Positions 1 through 11,591 of a stretch of DNA of 64,000 nucleotides are shown one piece after another. Source of the DNA: Nipponacmea schrenckii. Lineage: Eukaryota > Mollusca > Gastropoda > Lottiidae. The translations under genes and the position numbers were made by a program. The stretch lies in assembly GCA_030562195.1 (NCBI GenBank), contig CM060200.1, positions 5,704,001-5,768,000 of the forward strand. Direction: 5' to 3'. Each line of letters begins with the position of its first letter. Position 1 is the first letter of the stretch. Below the pieces are notes generated by a model. It ran no database searches and was not told the DNA's origin. It was given only the letters and a program-made list of their open reading frames with translations.

Positions 1-802
1 GCATTAGGCTATTGAAAGAGCTTTATTTCTTTTTAGACACTAAAAACGTACAGGTTTTTTTACGATATTTTTGGCCACGGTTAATATTTTCTGGAAACTT
101 CATCTACTGTAGATTATATTTTGGTCAAAACTAATCCAATTCAAAAGAGTTCATTTATAGTAAGAAATGCCTATATTTGGTCATATTTCTCAAAATTATG
201 GAAAGATTATAACCAAACTTGTATTTGAACATTAAAAATTAACAAAGAAACTGACTATAATTTCCACTGTTTATTAAGATGAAGTGGTTTTAAGACAAGG
301 GTATTACTAAGATGAGTCAGATATCCTGAAGACAATGGTTCAAATCTCAGATTAATCAACTTTCTCACAAATATTACAAAACACTATTAATTCTTCCAAA
401 TTTCCTGCAACAGACAACTTGGAACAAAAACACTGGAAAAATCAATAGTTGAGAAAGTTAATTTAAAAGTCTTAAGAAAACAAAGGAATGACTTCCTAAA
501 AAAAATAAGGTTAGACTGTAAATGGAATCTCATGAAAGAAAACAAAATAGGGGAGAAAGAAATACAATTGTAGATAAAAATTTTAGCTCTTGTTTGAAAA
601 TATATTATACATGGTACCGGTACTTGCACCATCTTCAAATTTCAGGAACTTTCACGAAAATAACTTAAGTTAACATACTTTAAATGGAATGTCAAGAAAG
701 AAGCTCAAAGAAATATATATTGCAGTTGACATTTTTGACAATTCTTTTTGAACAAACTATGTACCTCTATCAATGCCTTTCTTTCTTCCCCAACTTTTTC
801 AG

Positions 803-885
803 GGACATTTTTTCTGCAAAATGGACAGGATGACCCAGACAGTGTCAAAAGTATCTTTTTCAGTTCCCTAGCAAAATTACGCTAA
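803..885 (+). CDS. Possible terminal exon (weak)
   Basis: A pyrimidine-rich tract ending in CTTTTTCAG (to 802) is a good 3' splice acceptor. The segment after it is richer in G+C than its surroundings and open in one frame (two bases, then codons from 805) to a TAA at 883-885. It encodes 26 residues, including NGQDDPDSVKS and ending SSLAKLR. If real it is the last coding exon of a plus-strand gene whose other exons lie left of the window. No family is recognised. A frame of this length is common by chance, so the call rests on the acceptor and the composition. Confidence 0.2.
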
Positions 886-1773
886 GAGTTATTTTGAAAA
901 TGACATCAAAAATGTTACTAGTGCATAACAAGATATGAATAATTTAATTTGAATAATGTTTGACACATTGACAAAAACAGCAAAACTATGTTAGATTTCA
1001 TCAAAGTTAACACTAGACAAAACCACCCTTTGACAATAATTGGAATTGAAATTTGCCTGTAAATGAAATGAGTTTTCAATCTAATATATGTCTGTCTAGA
1101 AAGTTTGAGAAGACATAAATCTTGAGCTATAATTAATGGAATAATGATATGAAATCAAAAATATTGACCTCACCTACTTCTACTGTTACTTCCTTAATTA
1201 TCCTAATATCCCATTTTAATCTCCACTTCTAATGCATTAAAACTGCACCTTACGTTAAGTCGAAGAATAAACAGTGAGAAAGTTAACGTCGGCAACTATT
1301 GTATCTTAATGGAAAATCAATACAATACGGATCTATCTATCTTTTAACACACTTAGAAAATGAAGGCCTCGGAAATTCAATTTGCTTTTCATGTGTAAAA
1401 TGGCAAAGGTTAACGCATGACACAATCATTTCATGAAGATAAATTTAACATAAACTATATCGAACTCTAGTTCTCTAAATTAGTCTTCAAAACTTTCTTT
1501 TAAAGACAGTAATAAAATGCTGTTTAAAAGATTTAATGTATCCACCATAGTATTTATGTAGGATACATGAACAATCTTCTTTATAGATGGCAAAATCGCT
1601 ATGGTGGCAATATTTGATTACAAGCATAAATAACACAGCAATACTGGAGTACCAATATCATCAACTACATAGCAGTAATATATTTTCATGTTTTCCTGAA
1701 CATTTACAACAACTATATCAAGCAATATGATATCTCTGGAAGAACTGTATTGTCAACTGCAGCAGTTTTCTTT

Positions 1774-1965
1774 CTATAATTGACTTTTCAACAAAACTCG
1801 TTTTCTCATACTGACAATGGCTAATGTTGTGAGATCATAAGCAAGGGAATCATTTGAGAATTGTGAAAGACAAGTGCTCTGATTCCTATCTCCTATATAC
1901 ACAGTTCCAGGAACCATACACTCTTGTTGACAATTCATCAAATATTGAATAGAAGCTTTTAACAC
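1774..1965 (-). CDS. Coding-like open frame, unrecognised
   Basis: This 63-codon frame has more balanced composition (Q, E, C, G, T, D, R; for example CMVPGTVYIGDRNQSTC) than the F/I/L/K/N-rich frames around it. No signal peptide, membrane segment or known motif is visible. A possible donor (A|GTATGAG) lies inside it near its 3' end, so only part could be exonic. No partner exon or polyadenylation context was found. It could equally be a decayed transposon fragment or chance. Confidence 0.15.
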   Translation of the reverse strand: MLKASIQYLMNCQQECMVPGTVYIGDRNQSTCLSQFSNDSLAYDLTTLAIVSMRKRVLLKSQL

Positions 1966-2228
1966 TTGAGAAGTAAATGTTGTTCAGTGATGGCCTAGCC
2001 ATCAGACTAGTGACTCCAACAAACTATCACTGACTATAACATTGGTGGTAGAGTGAAGAGAATATCTCCTAGAAATAATTCAATCTATAACTCTTTATTA
2101 AACTCCTCATACTACAATTATGTATGTATATTCCAACCAACTCTTCACATTTATGACCACAATTATTTTCCAATACAATCAATCTATTTACATATACATT
2201 AAACTATTCAAATTCCAATACTACAGTT

Positions 2229-2843
2229 AGTTAGCCATCAAAATGCTGATACTAAAAGTAACACCATCGAATTTATGATACTACAAGAAGATACTACAAG
2301 TAATGCCATTAAATTTATGATACTATCATAACAAAATTATTACCTGATGATACAAGTATTACTATCAAAATTCTGGTATATAAATGCCATCAAAATATCT
2401 GATACTACAAGTAATGCCATCAAATTTATGATACTACAAGTAATGCCATCAAATTTATGATACTAAGTAATGCCATCAAATTTATGATACAAGTAATGCC
2501 ATCAAATTTATGATACAAGTAATGCCATCAAATTTATGATACTACAAGTAATGCCATCAAATTTATGATACTACAAGTAATGCCATCAAATTTATGATAC
2601 TACAAGTAATGCCATCAAATTTATGATACTACAAGTAATGCCATCAAATTTATGATACTACAAGTAATGCCATAAAATTTATGATACTACAAGAAATGCC
2701 ATCAAAATTCTGATACTACAAGTAATGCCATCAAATTTATGATACTACAAGTAATGCCATCAAATTTATGATACTAAAAGTAGTGCCATCAAATTTATGA
2801 TACTACAATAAATGTCATCAAATTTGATACTACAATGAATTTA
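2229..2843. repeat. Minisatellite, 29-bp unit, about 20 copies
   Basis: The unit contains ACTACAAGTAATGCCATCAA followed by ATTTATGAT. The central copies (about 2400-2760) are nearly identical. Some lack the ACT triplet (26-bp variants near 2460-2520) and both ends are degenerate, as in arrays that homogenise from the centre. No coding role is supported. Confidence 0.93.
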
Positions 2844-4961
2844 GAATATTTGTTTGCCCTTACATCAGTATTATGTAAAGATTTGCTCAACCAGAATTAA
2901 GGATTTCATCGATTTTATTTGTCATAAAATATCACTTTAATTATACAAAAGACCTAAAGGTGGCAGGCATTTTGGGATAATTTTGTTGTCCTAAATTTAA
3001 TTTGACTCTGATGCATAACTTGTTTCAATGAATCTAAATACGCAGACAGTTTATGACTGCATTTGATTGCATAATTACCAAATTGGTAGCAACAATGCCA
3101 TACCATGAATTGTAATTTCCTACGATTTTCTCATTTATAAACCTGCTGATTATATGTCATTATAACAGTATCTCATACCATGACTCAAAAAATAAAATGC
3201 AAACTAATTACTGGATTTAATTTCCACATTTAATTAGAAAATTACTTCTTCATTTAAATGCATAACTGTTATCTTATATTTTAAATTTCAGAAATGCCAA
3301 TTAAAATTTTAACACCTTCAAGAATATAAATCTTAGCTGATCTTTATGGCGAATTTAAAAGACAGGTGCAGTAAAGCAGTAAAGTTTGATATATTGGCAA
3401 CAAGAATAAATATATTAAAGGCAATGGTTCCCTATTCTTGTTTTAATTAGGGTCTTAAATACATGTAAATATTTTTCAGAAGGAAAAGAACAGCTGGAAA
3501 ATCATATAATTCCTGTAAATTTACCTCAAATCTCCAAATTTCAAGATCTATTTCTATATATTATGTGCTTTCTATGCCAGGTCTCAAGAAATAATGAGGT
3601 GTCATTTCAACTTTCATGCGTAGATAATTCTGGATACGCTTTGAATTGAAGACTCAATTTCTTTATGGTGAGCTATAAACACTATTACTGATTATCTCAG
3701 CTAAAAAATTCACTTTTCTAAGGTAAGAATGGGTAAATTGATGGTGAGTCTGTCCCTATAAATAAGTTAAAAATATCAAGGCAGTGACAGTTCTAATTAC
3801 ATTATCTTAATCAGTTAATTTATTCCAACCATATTAAAACTAGATTGAGGTAAATAACTCATACATTTTTTATTTTCTGGAGATTTTGAGTAAATTATCA
3901 GGCAATGCTATGTAGACAGTAGCTAGTAGATTCTGCACGCCATACAGCCAACATTGAATGTAAAGTTGTGTTTGTACTAATCAATAACCTCCAGTTTCCA
4001 TTAGTGATTTCCGCAACTATTCACGTCCGATTGCTATCATCTCACTCATCTGGCATTAGGTTTTTTTTTACCTTCTTCTAATGATTTGTGCAAAGAAAGA
4101 AACAGGAAATTCTTCATATTACTCTTCAAGTAAAGAGGCTTGTTTTATTGTAATGAAATGCTACTTGAAGCGTATTTAATCTTCTATTTTGTAAATGTTA
4201 GATGTGGTTCATGCATTTCTCACATTCAAAATGAACTCCATTTGTTATTAAATAAGTCTATTTGACTGTAAAAGGTGGATCATGTCAGAACTGTTCTAAC
4301 CAGTCAGAAATCATGCAAACTTTTTATAGGCAACAGAGGACAAGCCGAACACCTAAAAAAAACTTTGCCACTCAGTTTGGCACCTTTATATCCTTTTCAG
4401 AGAACCCATATGACCATATTTTGGAGTTTTATAGAAAACCTTGCACATAACTTATATATCTTCTACACTTAACTTATCCTACGCATATAACACAATGATG
4501 CTCAATGCATAATGAAAAATGGGTACGTTCATTACAATGGCCACACCCAGACCTGGAGAGAAAAGAACAGATGGTCAAACAGACAAAAACTACAAGGGTT
4601 TATTTAGTGAGTCAACATTATGACACCAGCACTTAAAACAAATAATGTTGACAATGTCAGTGACAAGAGTTTTCAATATGAGACTAGATCATTATTTGTA
4701 TTATGGCCGTATTTTGAAGTTGAAACAGTCTGAGACGACAGAGAAATATCAATATTGATTTCTAACTAGATATTATCACTTGTATTACACTTTTCAATTA
4801 GGACAATAGAAATACTTTAAAACTAATACAATCAGTTGGTGCCAAGTTTTCTTTATTAGATAATGCCTTATAATTACTTTAATGTATCATAGACCTTCCT
4901 AATAAATAGTCCTCACTGAGTAGGTCATTGACTCAATTCTCTACTGGAAGAATAACACCTT
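2844..4961. other. AT-rich unique DNA
   Basis: Nothing assignable is seen. A plus-strand stop-free stretch at 3926-4081 and overlapping open frames at 4262-4472 were considered and not called, because they lack convincing splice or start context. Confidence 0.6.
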
Positions 4962-5057
4962 CTGTCCAAATCACACACCCATTCACCATACTTTCTTGAG
5001 GTCTTGGTAATACAAGAGGGAAATCATATATTCATAGCTAAATATTGTCCAATCAAA
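4962..5057. repeat. Dispersed repeat copy A (pair with 24334-24434)
   Basis: About 95 bp align by eye with 24334-24434 in the same orientation. Shared blocks include TGTCCAAAYCACA, GAGGGAAATYATRT and CATAGCTAAATA / CACAGCTAAATA followed by TGTCCAA. The match ends abruptly on both sides, suggesting an old interspersed element rather than a segmental duplication. The family is not identified. Confidence 0.5.
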
Positions 5058-6446
5058 ATTTACCCTAGAATCTTTATAGGAAATCTTGGCCAATCAAATC
5101 AAATCACTTGTGAAAGATGATTTTTTCTCATTTCAATGCATACAAAACAAAGCGTAGTGGGCTTAGTTTAATACAGGTTAATACTGAACAATGTCAGACT
5201 CCAGATATCAAATTTAGTCAAATATCAAAGTTTGTGCCCTGCAGTGTACAATAAGGTTTAACCAAGACAGCAAAATCAGCCTATTCTTTTCCAATTACCA
5301 ACTCTAACATGCATTGTTGCCAAAACAAACTCAACAAAACTGCAACTATGTTCAAAATACCAGATAACTGACACATAATGCAGAAATGATTATTTCACTA
5401 ATTCTCTTAACAACATAATTTTGGTGAAGTGTTGAGATGAAAATGCTAATGATATTTTAAAAAGGAATATTGAGGAAAGTTAAAACATAATTTAAAGAAA
5501 AGTGAGAACATATCAACCCATTCAGTCATTATAAAGCAAACTTCTGCATGTTTATAATAATAATGCTGTCAATGTACCAGTAAATAACAAGTAAGAAAGG
5601 AGAGAAGGAAAATGTGAGAGTAAATAAAGACAAAGAAAGTGACAATGAGAAAATTACATGAGAATATATCAACACTATACATATTGCTATGAGAAGAATG
5701 TTTTTTAAAGGGAAGAGAGGTATTTAAACATGGAGACTTGAGCTTAGAATAATAACAGACTGGAGTGATTACTTTCCTCTCAAATTGTTCAGAAATAAAT
5801 CATTTTTCAACAAATAACAATTTCTTATTTTACATCAAAAGAACTTCTATGTAAAATAATAAATTCCAGATGCATTGCTGAATTGTCAGAAATATATCAT
5901 AATTGTGAATTGTAAGGGTTAATTCTTTAGAAGTTCTAAATGACAAGAAAAAAAATATTCCTTCAAATCAATAAATTTGAGCCTTTACAGATATTCATGA
6001 TGTCATAAAAAATACAGTTCTAGAAAGCGACTGTCCAGATTTCAGTTTGTCATTAGTTTGTCAGAACTAAACATTTTCTGGGAGGGTTTTGATGCCTTAG
6101 ACCCATTGTTCAAGATAATAATTTGTAACAAAATACATTTGGACCATATGATTATAGTCAGTTCTACTTCAAACTGTTAAATACATGCAGGATGTTTCAG
6201 ACAATTGTCAATTACCCTGAGTTCAGGAGAAGAACACCATCTCACCACAGTAATTTGTCAGGGTGTGAGTATATCACAGTGAATGTGATCCGTAACAAAG
6301 TTACGACAATTCTCTTGTCCAAATAATTAAACCCAGATAGTATTATTTCGAACTGTCACACTGGAAGGTGTGGTTGTTAAATGCATGACAAATACAACTC
6401 GATTTCAACAAAACAAAACAAAATCTGACCATTTGAGATAATGCCA
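5058..6446. other. AT-rich unique DNA
   Basis: No gene, array or element boundary is seen. Confidence 0.55.
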
Positions 6447-6750
6447 AGTTAATTATTTGAGATAGGAAAGGAAACTTTTTACAAGTATAACAAGGTTTTC
6501 TTAGGAAATCCAACTCTCTTATGTAAGAAATTGTAAATATCTTATGGACTCAAAGAACAATGCCACTTTTTGTTAATACATGCTTATAATACAGAATTAG
6601 TTAATTATTTGTGATAGAAAAGAAAATTTATTTACAAGGTTAACAAGGTATTCAAATCTAACTCTCTTATGTGATGCAGAAATTGTATACTGGGTAAATC
6701 TTTTGGAGTAAAACAAGAATTCTACTTTTGGTTAATATGTGCTTATAAAA
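6447..6750. repeat. Diverged tandem duplication, about 152-bp unit, 2 copies
   Basis: Both copies begin AGTTAATTATTTG, share AACTCTCTTATGT and end with a (T)TTGGTTAATA..TGCTTATAA-like block. Copy 2 starts near 6600. Similarity fades after 6750, where a possible third, heavily decayed copy runs to about 6900. The copies are too diverged for recent slippage. Confidence 0.6.
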
Positions 6751-7037
6751 TTGCATTGGCACTTGAAAAAAAAATATCTTTGAAGGCTAAAACACAGGCT
6801 TTTGATCTTAATAAAATTAACAGAGTTAAGCATGAACAACAGTAACTTTTGAACAATATAACATTACATTTGTCAATATTTAAAGCATAGGTTAATATGT
6901 CTTCTTTAAGCCCCAAAAGGATGAGCAAAGATAACAAATCACAATTTCATATTTCCAATAACTCTGGTATAAAAGAATAAGAAATTTATGCAGTTTTTTT
7001 TTCTTTTATTGTATCTTTGTATTTCTCTCATTGATTT

Positions 7038-7059
7038 CCGACTGTTTTTTTACAGTCGG
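7038..7059. other. Small hairpin flanked by direct repeats
   Basis: CCGACTGT (7038-7045) and ACAGTCGG (7052-7059) form a perfect 8-bp stem with a 6-nt T loop. TTGATTTC occurs directly on both sides (7031-7038 and 7063-7070). The right arm includes the acceptor AG of the exon candidate at 7056, so the hairpin could mask that splice site if the segment is transcribed. Confidence 0.55.
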
Positions 7060-7124
7060 GAGTTGATTTCTGCTGTCAACTGAGATTTGCTCAGATGAAA
7101 TTGAGAGGAAGTTTGACTGACAAG
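7056..7124 (+). CDS. Candidate internal exon, 69 bp, phase 0-0
   Basis: A T-run ending in TTTTTTTACAG (to 7055) is a strong acceptor and GACAAG|GTAATG (at 7125) a good donor. The 69 bp between them are open only in the first frame: 23 codons starting SGVDFCCQLRFAQ and ending GSLTDK. The composition (R, Q, D, C, G) is unlike the flanking introns. No family is recognised and no phase-compatible plus-strand partner is certain. The length is exactly a multiple of three, as expected for a cassette exon. Confidence 0.3.
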
Positions 7125-7933
7125 GTAATGTGATTGTGTAATCAGATGTGATAGAAACTTAATAGCATCAAATATATTCCTTCTACTGACTGGTGTTTAT
7201 TAGTAAAATTGTCAATCTGTTGAGGTGAGAATATACAAATTGCAGGAACAATGGCTGAATCATTTTAAACCTAATTTGCAATAGGTATAATATGAGCTTT
7301 TTAGAAAACCAAACAACTTAAACTGACAGCAAATCAGTAGTTCAGCAAGGCCTCAGGAACAGTGGATTTCTATGGAAAGGGTTATGATCATAAGAGTTTT
7401 TAAGTGGCAGATGCTGTGTTTGACTAAGCCATACTTTCTTCTCCTAATGTGGGGATTTGAAGGAAACAAAACTATGCAGTGTGCAATGAGGTTTTCATAA
7501 ACAATACTTTATTGTATTCTATTTTCTCATACCATTGATTCCTAGAATTGCTATAGTTCAGTTTGAAGGACCAATAGATGATTAATATTTAGCATTTATA
7601 ATGCTTTACATAGATGCAATAATTTAAAGAAACAGGTACAAATCAGCTGTGGTAAATTTAACTAGAAATTCATACCATTAGATTCAATTGAAGATGTTTT
7701 TCACATCCTGTTTTCAATGCCTTTGATTAATTTGTAGCATCCTGTAGAGAAATCTTTCTTACTAAATGACATTGTTACTATAGAGAACCACAAAGACAAA
7801 CAAGAATGTTAAAAGAGAGAAAATACAAGCTGTAATTGAAATAATCAGATTAAAAATGAAAGGTGGTGATATTAATAAAATAAGATGAAAGAGGTCAGCT
7901 ACCTAGAGAATTTGTTATTAAAAACATCACAAA

Positions 7934-8023
7934 TCAACATGGAATCAGCAGGAATAAAAAGATGGCAATGTAAATGAAGCCAGCTGCTAGCCTTACATAT
8001 AGTTCCATGTTTTTAATACCCAT
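7934..8023 (-). CDS. 29-codon membrane micropeptide ORF, sarcolipin-like layout (hypothesis)
   Basis: ATG at 8021-8023 sits in strong initiation context (ACC before, G after). An in-frame second ATG at codon 6 is also well placed (AACATGG). The peptide begins MGIKNMELYVRL, continues as one hydrophobic helix (GFIYIAIFLFLLI) and ends Pro-Cys-stop (TGA 7934-7936). Vertebrate sarcolipin, a 31-residue single-helix inhibitor of the SERCA calcium pump, starts MGINTRELFLNF. Met-Gly-Ile and Glu-Leu fall at the same positions here, followed by an aromatic residue and a similar-length helix. Arthropod sarcolambans share this build. The spacing match is seen; homology is inference. Short AT-rich ORFs often encode hydrophobic helices, so chance is a serious alternative. 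No promoter or polyadenylation signal could be tied to it. Confidence 0.25.
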   Translation of the reverse strand: MGIKNMELYVRLAAGFIYIAIFLFLLIPC

Positions 8024-8439
8024 GGTATATAGAATAGTTTGAGTACTAGGTATATTATTCTAGTCTTTAAGTACTATTGTCTGAATAATTTATACTATGT
8101 CTCATATTACTATTGCTATTGTTCTTTAATCTTCTTATATTACACTTGTTCTCTCTTTACCCCTTTTGTAACTAACTAAACAATTTTTGGTTTTAAGCGC
8201 ATATATATACAAATGTTAATCATTCTCGTAAACATATCAACATTTGCCTGATTTTGTGTCTCGTGCATTTTATGGCATGTTGCAGCAAAACAAATCTATA
8301 GACAAGTAACAGCTAGTCGAAATGTAAAGGTCAGATTTATCCTGCAGACAAATGGTAGATTATTAATCACTTCAATCATGGTATACTTAGATTACTATTG
8401 TACCTTCTGGCACACCAAAACTCCATCTATAATCATTAT

Positions 8440-8825
8440 AATACATGTACCATTATAATGAATCTAAGCTGCAAATGTACTATCTATTACCACAATACAC
8501 CATCATGGTTTGTATAAACTGTAAACGTACCATATATGAGTTTTGACTATTTTTCATAAATCTATTTATTGATTAAAGCAAGACTTCAAAATTATTATGT
8601 TATTATAATGAATATAAAATAATAAATAATTCCAATCACTTCATACTAAATCTATACTGAAACCATTTTGTCTAGCGCCATCATGGTTGGTTTAAACTGT
8701 ATGCAGTAGATCTTTTACACTAATTTATGTTTCCTTTTCAATATCATTGATATATCTCTATTAGAGCAGAAAACATTCTATCATAAGTAATTTTTTGTTC
8801 TTAATGAATATATAAACCATACAAC
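8440..8825. repeat. Diverged tandem duplication, about 185-bp unit
   Basis: CATTATAATGAAT, CRCCATCATGGTT..TWTAAACTGTA and an AT-rich tail recur about 185 bp apart (8450s and 8515s; 8600s and 8680s). The copies have many substitutions and indels, so the duplication is old. No coding potential is seen. The next stretch (8826-9203) is AT-rich and holds only a short open frame that includes a doubled CTGGTATTTTTAAAA. Confidence 0.5.
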
Positions 8826-9203
8826 CAGAGCCTGTTATATCATCATCACATCAAACAGTAGTTATTACTTTTATTGGTTCTAGTGAACTTTGTATAACAA
8901 AATCATCTTATTATTACAAATTAAACAAATAATCACTATAATTACTAGTAGATCTGTTGCCTCTCTAAGAGATGGTGAACCTAGTGTGTTAATTATCCTT
9001 GGTCACAATTCGCTGGTATTTTTAAAACAATTTTCTGGTATTTTTAAAATAGACATTAAAATGATAAATAATAAGAGAAAAGTCTTAAATTAAGCAAGTA
9101 AGGCATAGAGTGGTTCTGCACTGCTGCTCTGAATAAACATACTTAGCAAGAGAATATATAGATGTTTGTGAAGAATAAATAAAATATGAAGATAATGAAA
9201 ATA

Positions 9204-9652
9204 AACATTGCTTTAGAGTTAATATAATTTTAGTTAATATTTGCTTCATAATTGCTTAGTTTGATGGAAAATATATGAATTGCTTTAGAGTTAGAAGGAG
9301 AATATAAGATTGCTTTGGAGTAGAAGAGAATATAATAATTGCTTAGGAGTTAGAGGAAAATTAAATTGCTTAGGAGTTGAAGGAAAATATTAAATTGCTT
9401 AGGAGTTAAAGGAGAATATTTAAATTGCTTAGAGTTGAGGAGAATATTTAAATTGCTTATGAGTTAGAAGGAGAATATTTAAGTTGCTTAGGAGTTAGAA
9501 GGAGAATATTAATTGCTTAGGAGTTAGAAGGAGAATATTTAATTGCTTAGGAGTTAGAAGGAGAATATTTAAATTGCTTAGGAGTTAGAAGGAGAATATT
9601 TAAGTTGCTTAGGAGTTAGAAGGAGAATATTTAAATTGCTTAGGAATTAGGA
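9204..9652. repeat. Minisatellite, 31-bp unit, about 14 copies
   Basis: The unit is AATTGCTTAGGAGTTAGAAGG followed by AGAATATTTA. The left copies (9204-9420) are shortened and degenerate; the right copies (9420-9650) are nearly identical, differing mainly by AAATT versus AAGTT at the joint. A homogenisation gradient from left to right is plain. Confidence 0.92.
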
Positions 9653-9690
9653 AAAGATATAAACTGGAAATGTAAAAAATACAATGGTGT

Positions 9691-9755
9691 GTTTGTTTAC
9701 TGACCAAATGGTAGCAAGTGAATAAAACCATTATTTACTCAGCATGTAAACAAAC
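9691..9755. promoter_or_regulatory. Inverted pair of forkhead-like motifs
   Basis: GTTTGTTTAC (9691-9700) and its exact reverse complement GTAAACAAAC (9746-9755) lie 45 bp apart just after the minisatellite. Each contains the forkhead core RTAAAYA. The pair could be binding sites or merely the arms of a small stem-loop. Confidence 0.25.
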
Positions 9756-11591
9756 GAAACCAGCCTGCAATAATAGACCATGTAATATAATACAGAAACT
9801 TTCTTTATTTTTTTATGGTTTACATAGTCCATATTTTATTAGAACCATTATCAGAAAATTCCAGAACAATGCCCACAGATTGACATAGTTATTTAAGATA
9901 TTTAAATGTTGATCTAAGTTGGCTTCAGGATTCAAGACTTCAGTCTTAGTCCAAATGCTTGCTTCTATAAACTGTTATTAACTGATGTAGTTGCTGTTGG
10001 TTCCAGTGTGCTTCCTATAAACTTGATTCTTGTTAACCAATCAGTATTGAAGATAATCATAATTCCAAATTTCATGACCAGTGTCAAAACTGATTTCATT
10101 CTGAATTAATTTACTTAACTTCATTCCGATCTGCTTTAAAAAATATTTAAATACTTAGTCATTGTAATGTTGCTGTTGAGTTAATTTGGACAGCAGTAAC
10201 TGATGCAGTGGAAAAGAAAGCTGTTTGAAAGTTGGCCAATCTATGTTTACAATACCAGTCAGGTTATATAGGTTTCTATTATTATTGGCTGTGTCAACAA
10301 GAGAACATTGGAAGAATTAATGAAACTTTCATATAACAATAGAATAGAATATTTATTTAGGTGAAATAATCTCTGATTAGGGTCTAATATATTTAAATCA
10401 CTTAACACCGTTTTAACTGATTACAATAATCAACAATACTTGTATAAAGTGAACTGCCCTACTTTACAATACAAAAACATGGTGCAACAAGTGTAGGCTA
10501 CTAATTTATATAGAACTTGATAGAAAATCAATAAAAAGATCCTTTTATATAAAAGAGTGGAAATCTTTTTACCTTACAAACAACATAGGTAATTCCATAA
10601 AAATCAATCGAAAGAGGTTTGGTAACAGACTAGAGAAATCAAAGAGAATCCTTGATAACCTTACTTCTTATCCTTCTTTTTCTATATATCTCTGGGCAGT
10701 AAAAGCAAGATAAAAAAAATTGCAATGGAATTCTGTCTCTTGATATAATATGTATTACTAAGATTGGGATCATTTTGATCAGTTAATCCAGTTCTTAATT
10801 TTCTTTCAAGATTATTTGCCATGTGATGCCAGGTATTTATGGACCATCTCAGAAATGTTAGAAGATCTGGAACAGATTTGATTTCGCAATCACATCATTT
10901 TATTTTTCTTTCATATATCAGGAGCTAAAAAAAATAGCACTTATCTTAAAAATTGTATTTAATAATAAGAAAACATTGCAAAATACTCTAAAATATTTAA
11001 TCTATTGAAAGTGAAGCAGTTGATTACAGCATATAATTATCATCTGAAACCTTGCAACATTTCACTAAGTATTGTTTATTCAATGGTATTTTATACATTA
11101 ACCAAATGTTTCAGTCTAAATCTTGTATCATTGGACACCTGACTCCATATTCAATTTATTACATAATTACTTATAATTAATCTATACAAGTTAAAATTTA
11201 TAGAAAAGAGTTTTTAGATATTTTCAGTCATAAATTATTCTGAAACTTTACATGCAGGTGATAAAAAATAGAAATGACATTTATTATGTTAATGAAGTGT
11301 ATTTATAAATCATTATAAATCTTTGTATATCCTGTGAAAAAAAGAAATTTTATTATTCCTTATAATGTAATAAATATCAGACATCAATCATCAATCATGG
11401 CTACTGCAGAATGTTTACCGAACAAATTTTCTTTCTGCATATTTTCATTAGAAATAATTGTAAATTTTTATTATAAAATCTTAAGTCAACATCATAATAC
11501 AATACAACGCAAAAACCTTAGATTAACATTCTAGAAACACATGTTATAATCAGCAGCATATTTTATTGAAGATAGCTTGCCAGGCAAGGTA
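9756..11591. other. AT-rich unique DNA
   Basis: No gene is recognised. The plus strand at 10762-10881 is stop-free for 39 codons with reasonable composition (for example QDYLPCDARYLW), but it follows an in-frame TAA and has no strong acceptor, so it is not called. Confidence 0.5.

Larger units (their letters stand above)
1..2228. other. AT-rich unique DNA, no gene recognised
   Basis: No tandem array, RNA gene or recognisable coding gene is visible here apart from the two weak coding-like segments listed separately (803-885 plus, 1774-1965 minus). A near-perfect palindrome GATGGC-CTA-GCCATC lies at 1989-2003. The open frame at 387-638 (minus) is rich in F, I, L and S, as expected of AT-rich non-coding DNA. 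Confidence 0.6.

Noticed and set aside
340..352. GGTTCAAATCTC, resembling a tRNA B box
   Set aside because: No A box, acceptor stem or anticodon arm can be drawn around it. No tRNA or rRNA gene was found anywhere.
2229..2843. CRISPR-like array
   Set aside because: The repeats are contiguous with no unique spacers; this is a eukaryotic minisatellite, as are the other arrays.
3926..4472. Overlapping plus-strand open frames
   Set aside because: Two frames open at once, AT-driven, without splice or start signals.
5225..7560. Similarity between about 5230-5300 and 7465-7530 (TGCAGTGTRCAATRAGGTTT)
   Set aside because: Only one short block matches; the rest is near random.
10762..10881. 39-codon plus-strand frame with good composition
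   Set aside because: It begins right after a TAA and has no convincing acceptor or start.
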